DNA of 64,000 nucleotides. Origin: Paenibacillus chondroitinus NBRC 15376. GTDB taxonomy: Bacteria; Bacillota; Bacilli; Paenibacillales; NBRC-103111. Each line of letters begins with the position of its first letter. Position 1 is the first letter of the stretch. Under the pieces are notes generated by a model, which had not been told where the DNA came from, made no database searches, and saw only the letters and a list, made by a program, of their open reading frames with translations. Shown here one piece after another: positions 16,794 to 25,378 of the stretch. The DNA lies in the NCBI RefSeq assembly GCF_004000765.1, contig NZ_BILW01000010.1, positions 62,001-126,000 on the forward strand, read 5' to 3'. Position numbers and translations under genes: made by a program.

Positions 16794-19700
16794 TTATGGC
16801 CGCTGCGATTCCGCGGTAACCGGCTCAATTAACTTCAATAACGCGATGACGTCCGCTTTATCGAACGTTCTATTGCCATCCATATCGTAGCGCAATGGCG
16901 TCACGGCGAGAACGTTGGTAATATCCCAAAGCTTCTCCCCTTTTTGATAAAAGAGGGACACGATACGTTCGGTCGAAGCTGTACCGTCCAAGCTCACTAC
17001 TTTGACTTGGAATCGGTTCAGTCCTTCCACGAAAGTAACAGGTTCACTCTGTCCGTTCGCCACTGCAATGGCTGCGCCCAGCTCGCCGCTCTGCGGATCC
17101 ATTCGCTTCAGCGTGGTGCTAGTGCCCTCTTCCGAAGATGCTGCATGAAAGATAAACGCCGGGCTAGCGCCATGAACAACAGCTGCGGTCCACGACGTGG
17201 TCGTTGGCAGCATTTTGCCATAGTCATCACTCGTGAGCACAAGCTGCGCCAAAGCAGGCTGCACAACAACAGTTACTGCTTGGGACTCCGTGCCGTCCGT
17301 GATGCCGCTTCTTTCGTACAGCGCTGTGAATCGGTGTGTACCGGAGCTCACACCTGTTAAGCTAATTTCGGCGTTTCCGTACACGTCTGTCGTTACCCTC
17401 GCTAGTTCAGTACCGTACTCTCTCAATGAAATGTAGCCGGGTTGATTCAGGTCACCAATCAAGTTCCCTACAGATACGGAGAATTGAATAGCTTCCCCAA
17501 GCTGAAAAATGCCACTCGGATGATTCAAAATGAGTACAGTCCCCTGTGTATTGGGTTTGATGATTTGGGTGATCGGGGCTGAAATCCGCTCCTCGTGCAC
17601 CGAATCAGGAACGTATGCGGCTTGAATGGCGTATGTGCCGGGCAGCAACGCTGAAGATGTCATTGCAGCAGTCCCTGTAGCGTCAAGATCTATTGGAGTA
17701 TCCAGCAAATTGCCGCCGCTAAAAACAATATGGCCGCCAGGGATTTGCGATTCTCCATTCGTATTCGTCACGTGAGCAGTAAATGTAATTGGACTTCCGT
17801 AATAAACAGCCTCCGTTACTGAAGCGGTAACCACGACGGTAACAGGGATCGGCTTGATCTGCAAGCTGCTGCTCGTTGACACCCCGTCAAGATGCTCGTC
17901 ATCCCCCAAGTAGTTGGCGAGGACGGTGTGCGTGCCAACGGCAAGCTGCTCAGTCTCCCAAGTCGCTGTCCCGTTCGTCAGCGTCATAGCCCCCGGCCAA
18001 TTGCTGAAGCCATCTGTACCCGAAAGTGTGACCGTCCCCGTAGGGACAGAACTTCCGCTACCTGCGTTAGCTACCTGCACGTTTATGCTAACCTTGTGCC
18101 CGTAGATGCTTTCTCCCACTTGCGGCGTCACAGACAGATGAACCGTAACCGGCGCTTTGGAAACCGGCTGGGTGATTGACTGTGAAACACTCGTGACATG
18201 ATTGCTATCACCGCTATATTCCGCCGTAATGACGAGATCGCCAACCGGTAGATCATGAGTGGTAAGTACCGCAGAGCCGTTGTTGTCTAGTGAGATCGGT
18301 ACTTGCAAGCTTTCACCGTTATTTTTGAACGTAACCGTACCTGTAGGTTTGATATTAGGATTACTTGTATTTATGACCTGCGCCGTTAAAGTCGTCGTTT
18401 CACCAACAGAAATCCCGCCCGATGACGACAGGGTTGTTGATGTGCTTGCTTTGTTTACCGTATGCCCAATTGCAGTTGCTAGACTAACCGCATGGTTGGC
18501 ATCTCCGCCATACTCCGCTTTAAACGAGTGGGATCCCGCCGATAAAAGATTCGGCATCGTCCAATCAGCCGTTCCTGCATTTAGTGTCGCGGTACCCAAG
18601 GTGGTTGCACCATCTTTGAATGTTACGGTACCACCTGGCATAATCGAGCTGCCATTTGTATTCGCCACGGTTGCCGTTAACTTCAATGGAGTCCCGTAGG
18701 TGGAAGCCGCGTCCGTCGCTCCTGTAACCGTCAATGTGGAAGACGTAGGAATCAGATTAATCGTCACTGGCGTGGAGCTTGAACTATTCGCAGTATGGGT
18801 CAGACTTCCTCCGTAACTCGCTGTAATCGAATGGGATCCCACATCCAAATTGGAGGCCGTCCAGGTTGCCGTTCCCGAATTCAACGTCGCTGTGCCCAGC
18901 ACTGTCGAACCGTCCTTAAACGTCACGGTACCCGTCGGTGAAAAAATGCTTGCCTGCCCATTCGTCACGGTTGCCGTTAACGTTACCGAATTCCCGTAAG
19001 TTGTACTTCCCGGACTGGCGCTAACCGTCACTACGGTCGGTATCCCTAGCACGGATTGCGACAAACTGCTTGACGTACTGTTTAGGTGCTGCCCATCACC
19101 ATCATAAGTAGCCGTAACCGAGTACCCGCTAACCGGCAACGACGACGTTGTGAAGCTGGCAACACCACTTCCGTTGACACTCACAGTGCCCAGGACATTG
19201 CTGCCTTCTTTAAAAGTAACCGTCCCTCCCGGCATAACCGTACTGCCGCCTGTGTTGGTGACTGTCGCCGTGAAGGTGATCGGCTCGCCGACGTAAATGA
19301 ATCCGGCATTCGAGCTTAACGTCGTATTGGTTTGAATCTTAGACACCGTATGTACAAAGCTAGACGTCTTTGCACCATGTATACCGTCACTGCTTGAATA
19401 ATTAGCTGTTATCGTATGTTCACCGACGGCTAGACCGGAGAAAGACATGGCCGTGTAAGCGTTGAAGTTTTCAAGCTCTCCCCAAGTTCGTGTCGTGAGT
19501 ACATTATCTTGGCCGACAAGTGTAACTGTTTTATCGACTTTATTTACTGTGATTGCTGTCACGTAACGATTTTCCGAAAAGTCCCAGGACTTTACCAGAT
19601 TGTTATTCGCATCAAAGGCATACAAATACACATAGAAATTGTTATTGGTATCGCTGTACGCCCAGTAATCAAGCCCACCCCACTGAATCACAGGGCAGTC

Positions 19701-20036
19701 CGAACAAGTTAATTTTTTGCCAGACTGCACCGGAGCAAGCCCAGCACTTTTATAAACAACCTCCGGCTCTGAAGCAACAAGCTCCAGCGGTCCCCCGATC
19801 AGTGTGCTCCCATCGTAGAACGTTACGTTCCCAGTTGGGGTAGAACCGTTCGCTGCACGATCCGCCACAACCGAAGTTAATGGCACCGACTCTCCATAAA
19901 TGGACGAAGCCGGGCCTGTTATCACTTGTTCCACTGTTGTAGATGCATAAGCTGCGGGCTGGTAAAAGTTAACCAGCAACGCGACCATTAGAACTGCGCC
20001 AATCCAACGCAGCTTATTCCCATTTTTCCGTTTCAC
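16794..20036 (-). CDS. Large secreted protein with eight Ig-like repeats and a dockerin-like EF-hand
   Basis: 1080 aa. Start taken as GTG 20036, seven bases after ggagg; ATG 20042 touches that site. Signal peptide residues 1-31 ending AAYAS. Then about eight bacterial Ig-like repeats of 90-100 aa, each with a GTVTFKDGS-like strand, A(T/S)Y(G/D)G and ITA motifs. The first repeat is split by an unrelated domain of about 100 aa. A last beta domain precedes one calcium loop of dockerin type, DMDGNRTFDKAD. No LPXTG or SLH anchor. No catalytic domain, so it likely binds or displays something at the surface or in a complex; the true partner is unknown. Confidence 0.88.
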   Translation of the reverse strand: MKRKNGNKLRWIGAVLMVALLVNFYQPAAYASTTVEQVITGPASSIYGESVPLTSVVADRAANGSTPTGNVTFYDGSTLIGGPLELVASEPEVVYKSAGLAPVQSGKKLTCSDCPVIQWGGLDYWAYSDTNNNFYVYLYAFDANNNLVKSWDFSENRYVTAITVNKVDKTVTLVGQDNVLTTRTWGELENFNAYTAMSFSGLAVGEHTITANYSSSDGIHGAKTSSFVHTVSKIQTNTTLSSNAGFIYVGEPITFTATVTNTGGSTVMPGGTVTFKEGSNVLGTVSVNGSGVASFTTSSLPVSGYSVTATYDGDGQHLNSTSSSLSQSVLGIPTVVTVSASPGSTTYGNSVTLTATVTNGQASIFSPTGTVTFKDGSTVLGTATLNSGTATWTASNLDVGSHSITASYGGSLTHTANSSSSTPVTINLIPTSSTLTVTGATDAASTYGTPLKLTATVANTNGSSIMPGGTVTFKDGATTLGTATLNAGTADWTMPNLLSAGSHSFKAEYGGDANHAVSLATAIGHTVNKASTSTTLSSSGGISVGETTTLTAQVINTSNPNIKPTGTVTFKNNGESLQVPISLDNNGSAVLTTHDLPVGDLVITAEYSGDSNHVTSVSQSITQPVSKAPVTVHLSVTPQVGESIYGHKVSINVQVANAGSGSSVPTGTVTLSGTDGFSNWPGAMTLTNGTATWETEQLAVGTHTVLANYLGDDEHLDGVSTSSSLQIKPIPVTVVVTASVTEAVYYGSPITFTAHVTNTNGESQIPGGHIVFSGGNLLDTPIDLDATGTAAMTSSALLPGTYAIQAAYVPDSVHEERISAPITQIIKPNTQGTVLILNHPSGIFQLGEAIQFSVSVGNLIGDLNQPGYISLREYGTELARVTTDVYGNAEISLTGVSSGTHRFTALYERSGITDGTESQAVTVVVQPALAQLVLTSDDYGKMLPTTTSWTAAVVHGASPAFIFHAASSEEGTSTTLKRMDPQSGELGAAIAVANGQSEPVTFVEGLNRFQVKVVSLDGTASTERIVSLFYQKGEKLWDITNVLAVTPLRYDMDGNRTFDKADVIALLKLIEPVTAESQRP

Positions 20037-20169
20037 TATCATTCCTCCGCCCTGCGTAACTCTAGTAAGTATACTAAATTTATCGGGTTTCCGGTGCATA
20101 AAATGAATAGAAAAAAGCCATCTGCCCCCATCAACCAGCGGGTACAAATGGCTTTTCTCGCCCCATGCG

Positions 20170-20781
20170 TCAAACAGGACGCTCGATCTCAAACTGCTCT
20201 CCCAATTTTGCATAGGAGTTGCCGGCCAACCGGCTAACAGGCCTCAATTTCTGAGCATCAATATGGCCTTTGTCGTACAGCTCATTGGCGATGTGAAAAT
20301 GCACCACCCGGCCGATCAGCAAATCCGCAGAAGGAGAGTCTTCCGTCCCCCCAAGCGGTATGGCCCGCTCAAGAACACATTCCATCCGAATGCTTGCTTC
20401 CGCGATGCCCGGTACAGCTATCTTCACACTAGGAACAGGTGTCAGGCCAGCTAACACCACTTCGCTTTCATCAGACGGCAGTGCAGCTGCCGTTTGATTG
20501 ATTTCATTGACATATGACTCGTCAGAGATATGAACAACGAACTCCCCTTTGGCGATGGCATTACGCGATGTATCTTTGCGTTCGCCCTGTCGCCGCTGCA
20601 CCGACACGGCGATCATCGGCGGGTCCGCCGTCACAATCGTGAAGTAACTGAACGGTGCGGCATTAAGGACGTCCTCTGTCGAAAGAGTCGTGACAAAGGC
20701 GATAGGTCTGGGAATAATACTGCCGATCAGCAGCTTGTAATTCTCCCGTTCGGTCTGATTCGAAGGGTCGATGGCGATCAC
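20170..20781 (-). CDS. Flavin reductase-like (FMN-binding split barrel) protein
   Basis: About 203 aa. Split-barrel flavoprotein core: NYKLLIGSIIPRPIAFVTTL, NAAPFSYFTIVTADPPMIAVSV and KDTSRNAIAKGEFVVHI match the flavin reductase-like domain family. GTG 20781 lies 8 nt from aagggg; ATG 20787 is an alternative only 2 nt from it. Last gene of the mhq operon; it probably reduces flavin or an FMN-bound substrate and takes the place of the nitroreductase (MhqN) present in the Bacillus mhqNOP operon. Substrate is inference. Confidence 0.85.
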   Translation of the reverse strand: MIAIDPSNQTERENYKLLIGSIIPRPIAFVTTLSTEDVLNAAPFSYFTIVTADPPMIAVSVQRRQGERKDTSRNAIAKGEFVVHISDESYVNEINQTAAALPSDESEVVLAGLTPVPSVKIAVPGIAEASIRMECVLERAIPLGGTEDSPSADLLIGRVVHFHIANELYDKGHIDAQKLRPVSRLAGNSYAKLGEQFEIERPV

Positions 20782-20806
20782 AGACATCACCCCTTTTCTT
20801 AATTAT

Positions 20807-21415
20807 TTAAGTTAAATTTGCCTTAAACCAAGTTCCCGCTGCATCAACTTCCGAACGAGTCAATTGATGTCCGGCATTTTCCCAATGGACTTCGATTTCG
20901 GCCCCCGCCTCGCCTAGCAGCTTCTGCAGCTCCTCGGTCTCTTCCGGCGAGCAGATCGGATCATTGCGGCCCGCCCCGATAAAGATGGGAGTGTCCGTCA
21001 AATCCGGAAGCTGGATGCCGCGCCGCGGCACCATCGGATGATGCAGGATCGCGCCACGGAGCGCATCCGGGTAGTGGAACAACAGGCTGCCCGCAATATT
21101 GGCGCCATTGGAGTAGCCGATGGCCACCATATTTCGGCGGTCAAAACCATGCTCTACGGCAGCTTCGTCTAAGAAGTCGTTCAGCTCTTTGGTGCGGAAG
21201 ATGAGGTCCTCCTCATCGAAAATACCTTCCGCAAGTCGGCGGAAGAACCGCGGCATCCCATTCTCAAGCACATTACCTCTGATGCTTAAGACGGATGAAG
21301 CCGGGGAGATAGCTTGGGCCAGCGGCAAAAGATCGCGCTCGGTGCCGCCGGTCCCGTGCAAGAGCACGAGCACCGGAGCCGTTACGTCTGTTCCTTGTTG
21401 GAAAATATGTCTCAT
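20807..21415 (-). CDS. mhqD: Carboxylesterase/phospholipase-like alpha/beta hydrolase (MhqD-like)
   Basis: 202 aa. Alpha/beta hydrolase with oxyanion LLHGTGGTE, nucleophile elbow GYSNGAN (Ser), Asp in GRNDPICS and His in ENAGHQLT. Same size and motifs as B. subtilis MhqD, a member of the MhqR regulon induced by quinones and catechol. ATG overlaps the mhqO stop by 4 nt (ATGA), so they are translationally coupled. Likely hydrolyses products of quinone degradation; the exact ester is unknown. Confidence 0.87.
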   Translation of the reverse strand: MRHIFQQGTDVTAPVLVLLHGTGGTERDLLPLAQAISPASSVLSIRGNVLENGMPRFFRRLAEGIFDEEDLIFRTKELNDFLDEAAVEHGFDRRNMVAIGYSNGANIAGSLLFHYPDALRGAILHHPMVPRRGIQLPDLTDTPIFIGAGRNDPICSPEETEELQKLLGEAGAEIEVHWENAGHQLTRSEVDAAGTWFKANLT

Positions 21416-22365
21416 TGTCTGTTCCCCTCCAATTCACGCACCGCGATCGGCGGCAGGTTGCGCTCGATTTGGGCACGGTTCGCTTCGAACCATTCCGGCA
21501 GCATGATTTTCTCGCCAAGCGCCTCAGGAGCTTCGTCTCTTGCGAAACCTGGAGGATCTGTCGCGATTTCGAACAGAATGCCGCCTTCTTCACGGAAGTA
21601 GATCGCGTTAAAATATTGACGGTCTACAATCGGCGTAGGGTGGTACCCGCTGTTCTGCACATGATTTCTCCATAGTTCATGCTCAGCATCATCTTTTGCC
21701 CGCCATGCGATGTGGTGGACCGTACCCGCTCCGCCTGCTCCATATGGCATTGGATTCACAAGAATGTCGATGATATTCCCAATATCGCCAAAGGATTTGA
21801 ATCGGGCATAAGCACCTTCTTGCCCAACTTTCTCAAGCCCCATAACCTGCTCGAGCAGCTGCGATGTTTTGTCCGGAGCCGTACTGTAGAGAATAGCACC
21901 ACCGAAGCCTTTGATCGCTTTGTCTGCAGGAACGCCGCCAAATGACCATGTGCTAGGAGCTCCTTGCTCACGCTCAACGATTTCCAATTTCAAGCCGTCG
22001 TGATCTTCGAATTGCAGATAGGTCTCATGGAATCTTTCTGTTTTCTCAAAGGATACGCCGAATTGGTTCAGACGTGCTTCCCAGAAGGCAAGACTGCCTG
22101 CAGGGACCGCATATGTCGTGATACCTACTTGGCCGCCGCCGATACGCCCTTTGCGGGAACCGGCCCAAGGGAAGAATGTGATGATGGTCCCTGGACTACC
22201 GTGCTCATCGCCGAAATAGAGATGGTACACTTCAGGTGCGTCGAAGTTGATTGTTTTTTTGACCAGACGTAATCCCAGAATACCCGCGTAGAAATCTACA
22301 GTTCCTTGTGCGCTTTGAACGAAAGCTGTTATATGGTGAATACCTGCTGTTTGTTGTTTTGTCAT
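21412..22365 (-). CDS. mhqO: Ring-cleaving dioxygenase of the glyoxalase fold (MhqO/MhqA/MhqE-like)
   Basis: 317 aa made of two vicinal-oxygen-chelate modules. Metal-ligand His in IHHITAFV and TVHHIAWRA, and Glu in GGILFEIATDPPGF. Matches Firmicute MhqA/MhqO/MhqE proteins, which are proposed to open hydroquinone rings or remove thiol-quinone adducts. ggagtg before ATG 22365. Upstream gene encodes the DoxX-family MhqP-like protein, downstream the esterase; together they form a quinone/electrophile detoxification unit. Confidence 0.9.
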   Translation of the reverse strand: MTKQQTAGIHHITAFVQSAQGTVDFYAGILGLRLVKKTINFDAPEVYHLYFGDEHGSPGTIITFFPWAGSRKGRIGGGQVGITTYAVPAGSLAFWEARLNQFGVSFEKTERFHETYLQFEDHDGLKLEIVEREQGAPSTWSFGGVPADKAIKGFGGAILYSTAPDKTSQLLEQVMGLEKVGQEGAYARFKSFGDIGNIIDILVNPMPYGAGGAGTVHHIAWRAKDDAEHELWRNHVQNSGYHPTPIVDRQYFNAIYFREEGGILFEIATDPPGFARDEAPEALGEKIMLPEWFEANRAQIERNLPPIAVRELEGNRQ

Positions 22366-22435
22366 TTGAAAACACTCCTCTTTATTAGTTTAATCCGTTA
22401 GTTTTAGTTATGTCCTGCCCTTTGAAGAAAGAATC

Positions 22436-22837
22436 TTAGAATAATAATGCATCAATGGAGTAGGCGCCAGCGCCGGTTAGTGCTACACCTATAACAACTA
22501 CAAGCAGCAGTAAATTGTACTCGTAACCGCCTGATGTGTTCCAGTAGCCGTTTTTGCCATGCACTTTGGCAATCGCCATCACCATCGTCAATGCAATCAG
22601 CAAGGAAGCAAACACAGTGCCCAAGCCCGCGGCGAACAATAAACCGCCTGCAAACTCCATCAGACCAGCCAGAACCGCCATTGCGACGCCAGGCTTAATG
22701 CCAATGGACTCCATCCAACCGCCCGTTCCTTTCGGACCGTAACCCCCGAACCAGCCAAACAATTTCTGAGAGCCATGGGCCATGAAGCTGAGCCCCACTA
22801 CCAAGCGAATCAACAACAATCCTAATGCGATACTCAT
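22436..22837 (-). CDS. mhqP: DoxX-family membrane protein (MhqP-like)
   Basis: 133 aa, four transmembrane helices. DoxX signature GLSFMAHGSQKLFGWFGGYG then GGWMESIGIKPG. ATG 22837 has ggag 9 nt upstream; an in-frame ATG at 22852 overlaps that site. In Bacillus the DoxX protein MhqP sits in the mhqNOP operon repressed by MhqR. First gene of the operon mhqP-mhqO-mhqD-flavin reductase, directly after an MhqR-like box (22866-22881). Confidence 0.88.
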   Translation of the reverse strand: MSIALGLLLIRLVVGLSFMAHGSQKLFGWFGGYGPKGTGGWMESIGIKPGVAMAVLAGLMEFAGGLLFAAGLGTVFASLLIALTMVMAIAKVHGKNGYWNTSGGYEYNLLLLVVVIGVALTGAGAYSIDALLF

Positions 22838-22865
22838 CACGATCATCTCCATTTCAAATTTAAGA

Positions 22866-22881
22866 ATCTTTAATTTAAGAT
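22866..22881. promoter_or_regulatory. Probable MhqR operator in front of the mhq operon
   Basis: ATCTT-TAATTT-AAGAT, near-perfect dyad 29 bp before the mhqP start. It shares CTTTAATTTAAGATA with the site upstream of the MarR gene. Similar in layout to the ATCTC-N-GAGAT type operators reported for MhqR in Bacillus. Confidence 0.7.
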
Positions 22882-22934
22882 ATTTGGTAAAAGGTAAAGT
22901 AGTTACGCCTCATCTTTGAGGACAAACTACTTCT

Positions 22935-23378
22935 CTATTTGAAACCGTCTTGGGCGAACTTGCCGAGCTTTTTTAACAATTGACTAGCCATCCTTTTCTC
23001 TTCGGCAGTCAGTCCAGCCACAGCGTTCTCAATCACTTCGATATGCTTAGGAAAAACTTCTTCAATAAACTGCTTGCCCTTAACCGTAATTTCCGCAAAA
23101 ACAAGTCTTCGGTCTTCCGTGGATGTCCGGCGTACAACAAACTCTTTCTTCTCCAGCTTATCGACCACGTAGGTGATATTTCCACTGCTCATCAGCACTT
23201 TGGAGCCGATTTGTTGGATAGGCTGTGCCCCTTTGTGATATAGAAGCTCCAGTACGCCGAATTCGGTCCGGTTTAATCCATGCTTGCGGATGTCGCGGTC
23301 GCCGTGTGCATTGACCCACTCACTTGCTCTGGAAAGTGCGATGTAGAGATCCAAGGAATCATTTCGCATTTCGCTCAT
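22935..23378 (-). CDS. mhqR: MarR-family repressor, MhqR-like
   Basis: 147 aa. MarR winged helix: LNRTEFGVLELLYHKGAQPIQQIG, SGNITYVVDKLEKKEFV and the wing STEDRRLVFAEIT. Closely resembles B. subtilis MhqR (YkvE), the thiol-stress repressor of quinone detoxification genes. ATG 23378 follows gaggtg; a longer in-frame start at 23420 lacks a site. The protein has no cysteine, as expected for direct ligand rather than redox sensing. Paired dyads upstream suggest autorepression. Confidence 0.9.
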   Translation of the reverse strand: MSEMRNDSLDLYIALSRASEWVNAHGDRDIRKHGLNRTEFGVLELLYHKGAQPIQQIGSKVLMSSGNITYVVDKLEKKEFVVRRTSTEDRRLVFAEITVKGKQFIEEVFPKHIEVIENAVAGLTAEEKRMASQLLKKLGKFAQDGFK

Positions 23379-23421
23379 TAGGTTCACCTCATTTCGTTGT
23401 TGTTTTTGTTTGTGCTTCATG

Positions 23422-23452
23422 TCTTGATTTAAAGATACTTTAATTTAAGATA
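23422..23452. promoter_or_regulatory. Two overlapping MhqR-like dyads before mhqR
   Basis: TCTTGATTTAAAGATA (23422-23437) overlaps ATACTTTAATTTAAGATA (23435-23452). The second repeats CTTTAATTTAAGATA from the operator at 22866. Suggests cooperative autorepression. Confidence 0.6.
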
Positions 23453-23570
23453 AATGTCAACACCTGTTTTTAAAATTTGTTGTTTGATGGACGGCTCACC
23501 CTACTCTAACGGACTCCGATGCTGCTATTCTTCTAATTAGCTCCATGCTCCACCACTTTGACAACAGACA

Positions 23571-23595
23571 CCCCCTCTTCCTAAGAAAGAGGGGG
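23571..23595 (-). terminator. Hairpin after the ABC exporter operon
   Basis: CCCCCTCTT and AAGAGGGGG, a perfect 9-bp stem with a 7-nt loop, 13 bases past the stop codon of the ABC gene. The tail is only moderately T-rich. Confidence 0.6.
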
Positions 23596-23607
23596 CTTAT
23601 ACCATTC

Positions 23608-25356
23608 CTAACCCACCACAGCCGACTCGCCCTTCTGCAGCTGGTACATCTTCGCGTACCGGCCATTCAGCGCCATCAGCTCATCGTGATTGCCGCGCTC
23701 TGCGATCTCCCCGCGGTGCAGCACAAGAATCTGATCCGCATCCCGGATCGTAGACAGTCTGTGCGCGATGACGAGTGTCGTGCGCCCTTCGCTGACAACC
23801 TTCAGCGCCTGCTGGATCAGCCCTTCGGTCTCGCTGTCGATGCTCGCTGTCGCTTCGTCCAATATAAGGATGGACGGGTCGAAGGCGAGCGCTCGCGCGA
23901 AGGAGATGAGCTGCCGCTGTCCGGAGGACAACGTGCTGCCCCGCTCCACAACCTGCTCATCATAACCATGAGGCAGCTGCTCGATGAAAGGTGCTGCGCC
24001 GACATCTTTCAGTGCGCTTTTAACCCGATCGATCGAAATCTCCTCATTATAGAGGCTTACATTAAACTTAATATCCCCTGCAAATAAGAATGGATCCTGC
24101 AGCACGATGCCCATATGTTTCCGCAGCGCCTGCTTGGACATCGACCGGATGTCACGCCCATCTATAGTGATACTGCCTTCATTGGGTTCATAAAAACCAA
24201 GCAGCAGGTTCATAATCGAGCTTTTGCCCGAGCCTGTATGGCCAACAAGAGCGATCGTTTCCCCTTTGCGAGCCTCGAAGGAGATTTGTTTCAGTACATT
24301 TTCCCCTTCTTTGTAGGCAAAGGTCACTTGATCAAACTTCACAATTCCTTCCGGACGGCTCACCTTATCTGTTTTCTCAACATCCTGACCTTCCATATCC
24401 ATGATAGCGAACACTTTATCTGCGGATACAAAGGCCCTTTGCGCATTCGTCAGCTGATCGAAAATCCCGATAATCGGTTGAAAAATCCGCCCCAGATAAT
24501 CGATAAACGCATAAAACACCCCAAAGGAAATAGCCGCTTGCAAAGACTCCCGGCCAAAATACCAAATGACCATGGCCGTCACCAAGCTCCCGATAGTACC
24601 TACAATGTTACGGGAGGACAAGGAAAAAACGCGGAACTGCTTCAATTGGTTCACATAACGGTCCTGATTCAACACTTCAAATTCGTCCAAAGTCACCTTC
24701 TCGCGGCGAAAAGCCTGAATAATCGGCATGACGACGATCGATTCGTTAATCATTGCGTTCATGTCACTAAGCCTTGCACGCATGATGGTGATGAACACTT
24801 TGGAATATTTCAAGTGAATCTTCATAATGAGAGCGAAAATTGGCGGCAGCACCAAACAATACACAGCCAAGTGCCAATCCAGAATAAATAAGGCGACGAA
24901 AATCCCGATAAGCTGCATCGTACTGACGACAAACGTCGCCATGAAGCTCATGAATAAGTCGCGTATCGCCTCCGTATCGTTGGCAATTCTCGACACCACC
25001 TGACCGATTGGCGTGTTGTCGAAATAACGAAGTGCGATGCGCTGGATGTGCTGCATTAAGTCCATACGCATGTTTTTGATGATTTGAAGCGCCGTGGACT
25101 GGAATAAATAAGCCTGAGAATAGTTGCAAATACTTGCTACTAAAAGCAGCCCCATATAGAGACCAATCAGTTTCAGCACAGAGGACATCTGACTTGTATC
25201 TACGGAAAGATGCTGGTCGATGATTGTTTTTGTAATGTAGGGTCCTGCAAGTTCGGCGCTTACCGCACAACATAAAATGAGCAGCGCACCGATAATCCTG
25301 AATTTATAGACAAGCGCGTATGAGACGAGCCTTCTTGCCGTTGATGGTTGATTCAT
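23608..25356 (-). CDS. Heterodimeric ABC exporter, subunit with canonical Walker B Glu
   Basis: 582 aa: six-helix membrane domain (1-320) then ATPase domain. Walker A GHTGSGKSS, signature-like LSSGQRQL (SSGQ instead of SGGQ), Walker B ILILDEATASID with catalytic Glu, and H-loop IAHRLS. ATG 25356 has ggagg 8 nt upstream. Partner of the subunit encoded 22 nt upstream; an asymmetric pair like BmrC/BmrD or LmrC/LmrD multidrug exporters. The altered signature faces the degenerate site of its partner, the usual arrangement of such heterodimers. Confidence 0.92.
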   Translation of the reverse strand: MNQPSTARRLVSYALVYKFRIIGALLILCCAVSAELAGPYITKTIIDQHLSVDTSQMSSVLKLIGLYMGLLLVASICNYSQAYLFQSTALQIIKNMRMDLMQHIQRIALRYFDNTPIGQVVSRIANDTEAIRDLFMSFMATFVVSTMQLIGIFVALFILDWHLAVYCLVLPPIFALIMKIHLKYSKVFITIMRARLSDMNAMINESIVVMPIIQAFRREKVTLDEFEVLNQDRYVNQLKQFRVFSLSSRNIVGTIGSLVTAMVIWYFGRESLQAAISFGVFYAFIDYLGRIFQPIIGIFDQLTNAQRAFVSADKVFAIMDMEGQDVEKTDKVSRPEGIVKFDQVTFAYKEGENVLKQISFEARKGETIALVGHTGSGKSSIMNLLLGFYEPNEGSITIDGRDIRSMSKQALRKHMGIVLQDPFLFAGDIKFNVSLYNEEISIDRVKSALKDVGAAPFIEQLPHGYDEQVVERGSTLSSGQRQLISFARALAFDPSILILDEATASIDSETEGLIQQALKVVSEGRTTLVIAHRLSTIRDADQILVLHRGEIAERGNHDELMALNGRYAKMYQLQKGESAVVG

Positions 25357-25378
25357 CGTGTTCCCCTCCCTTCTGCCA

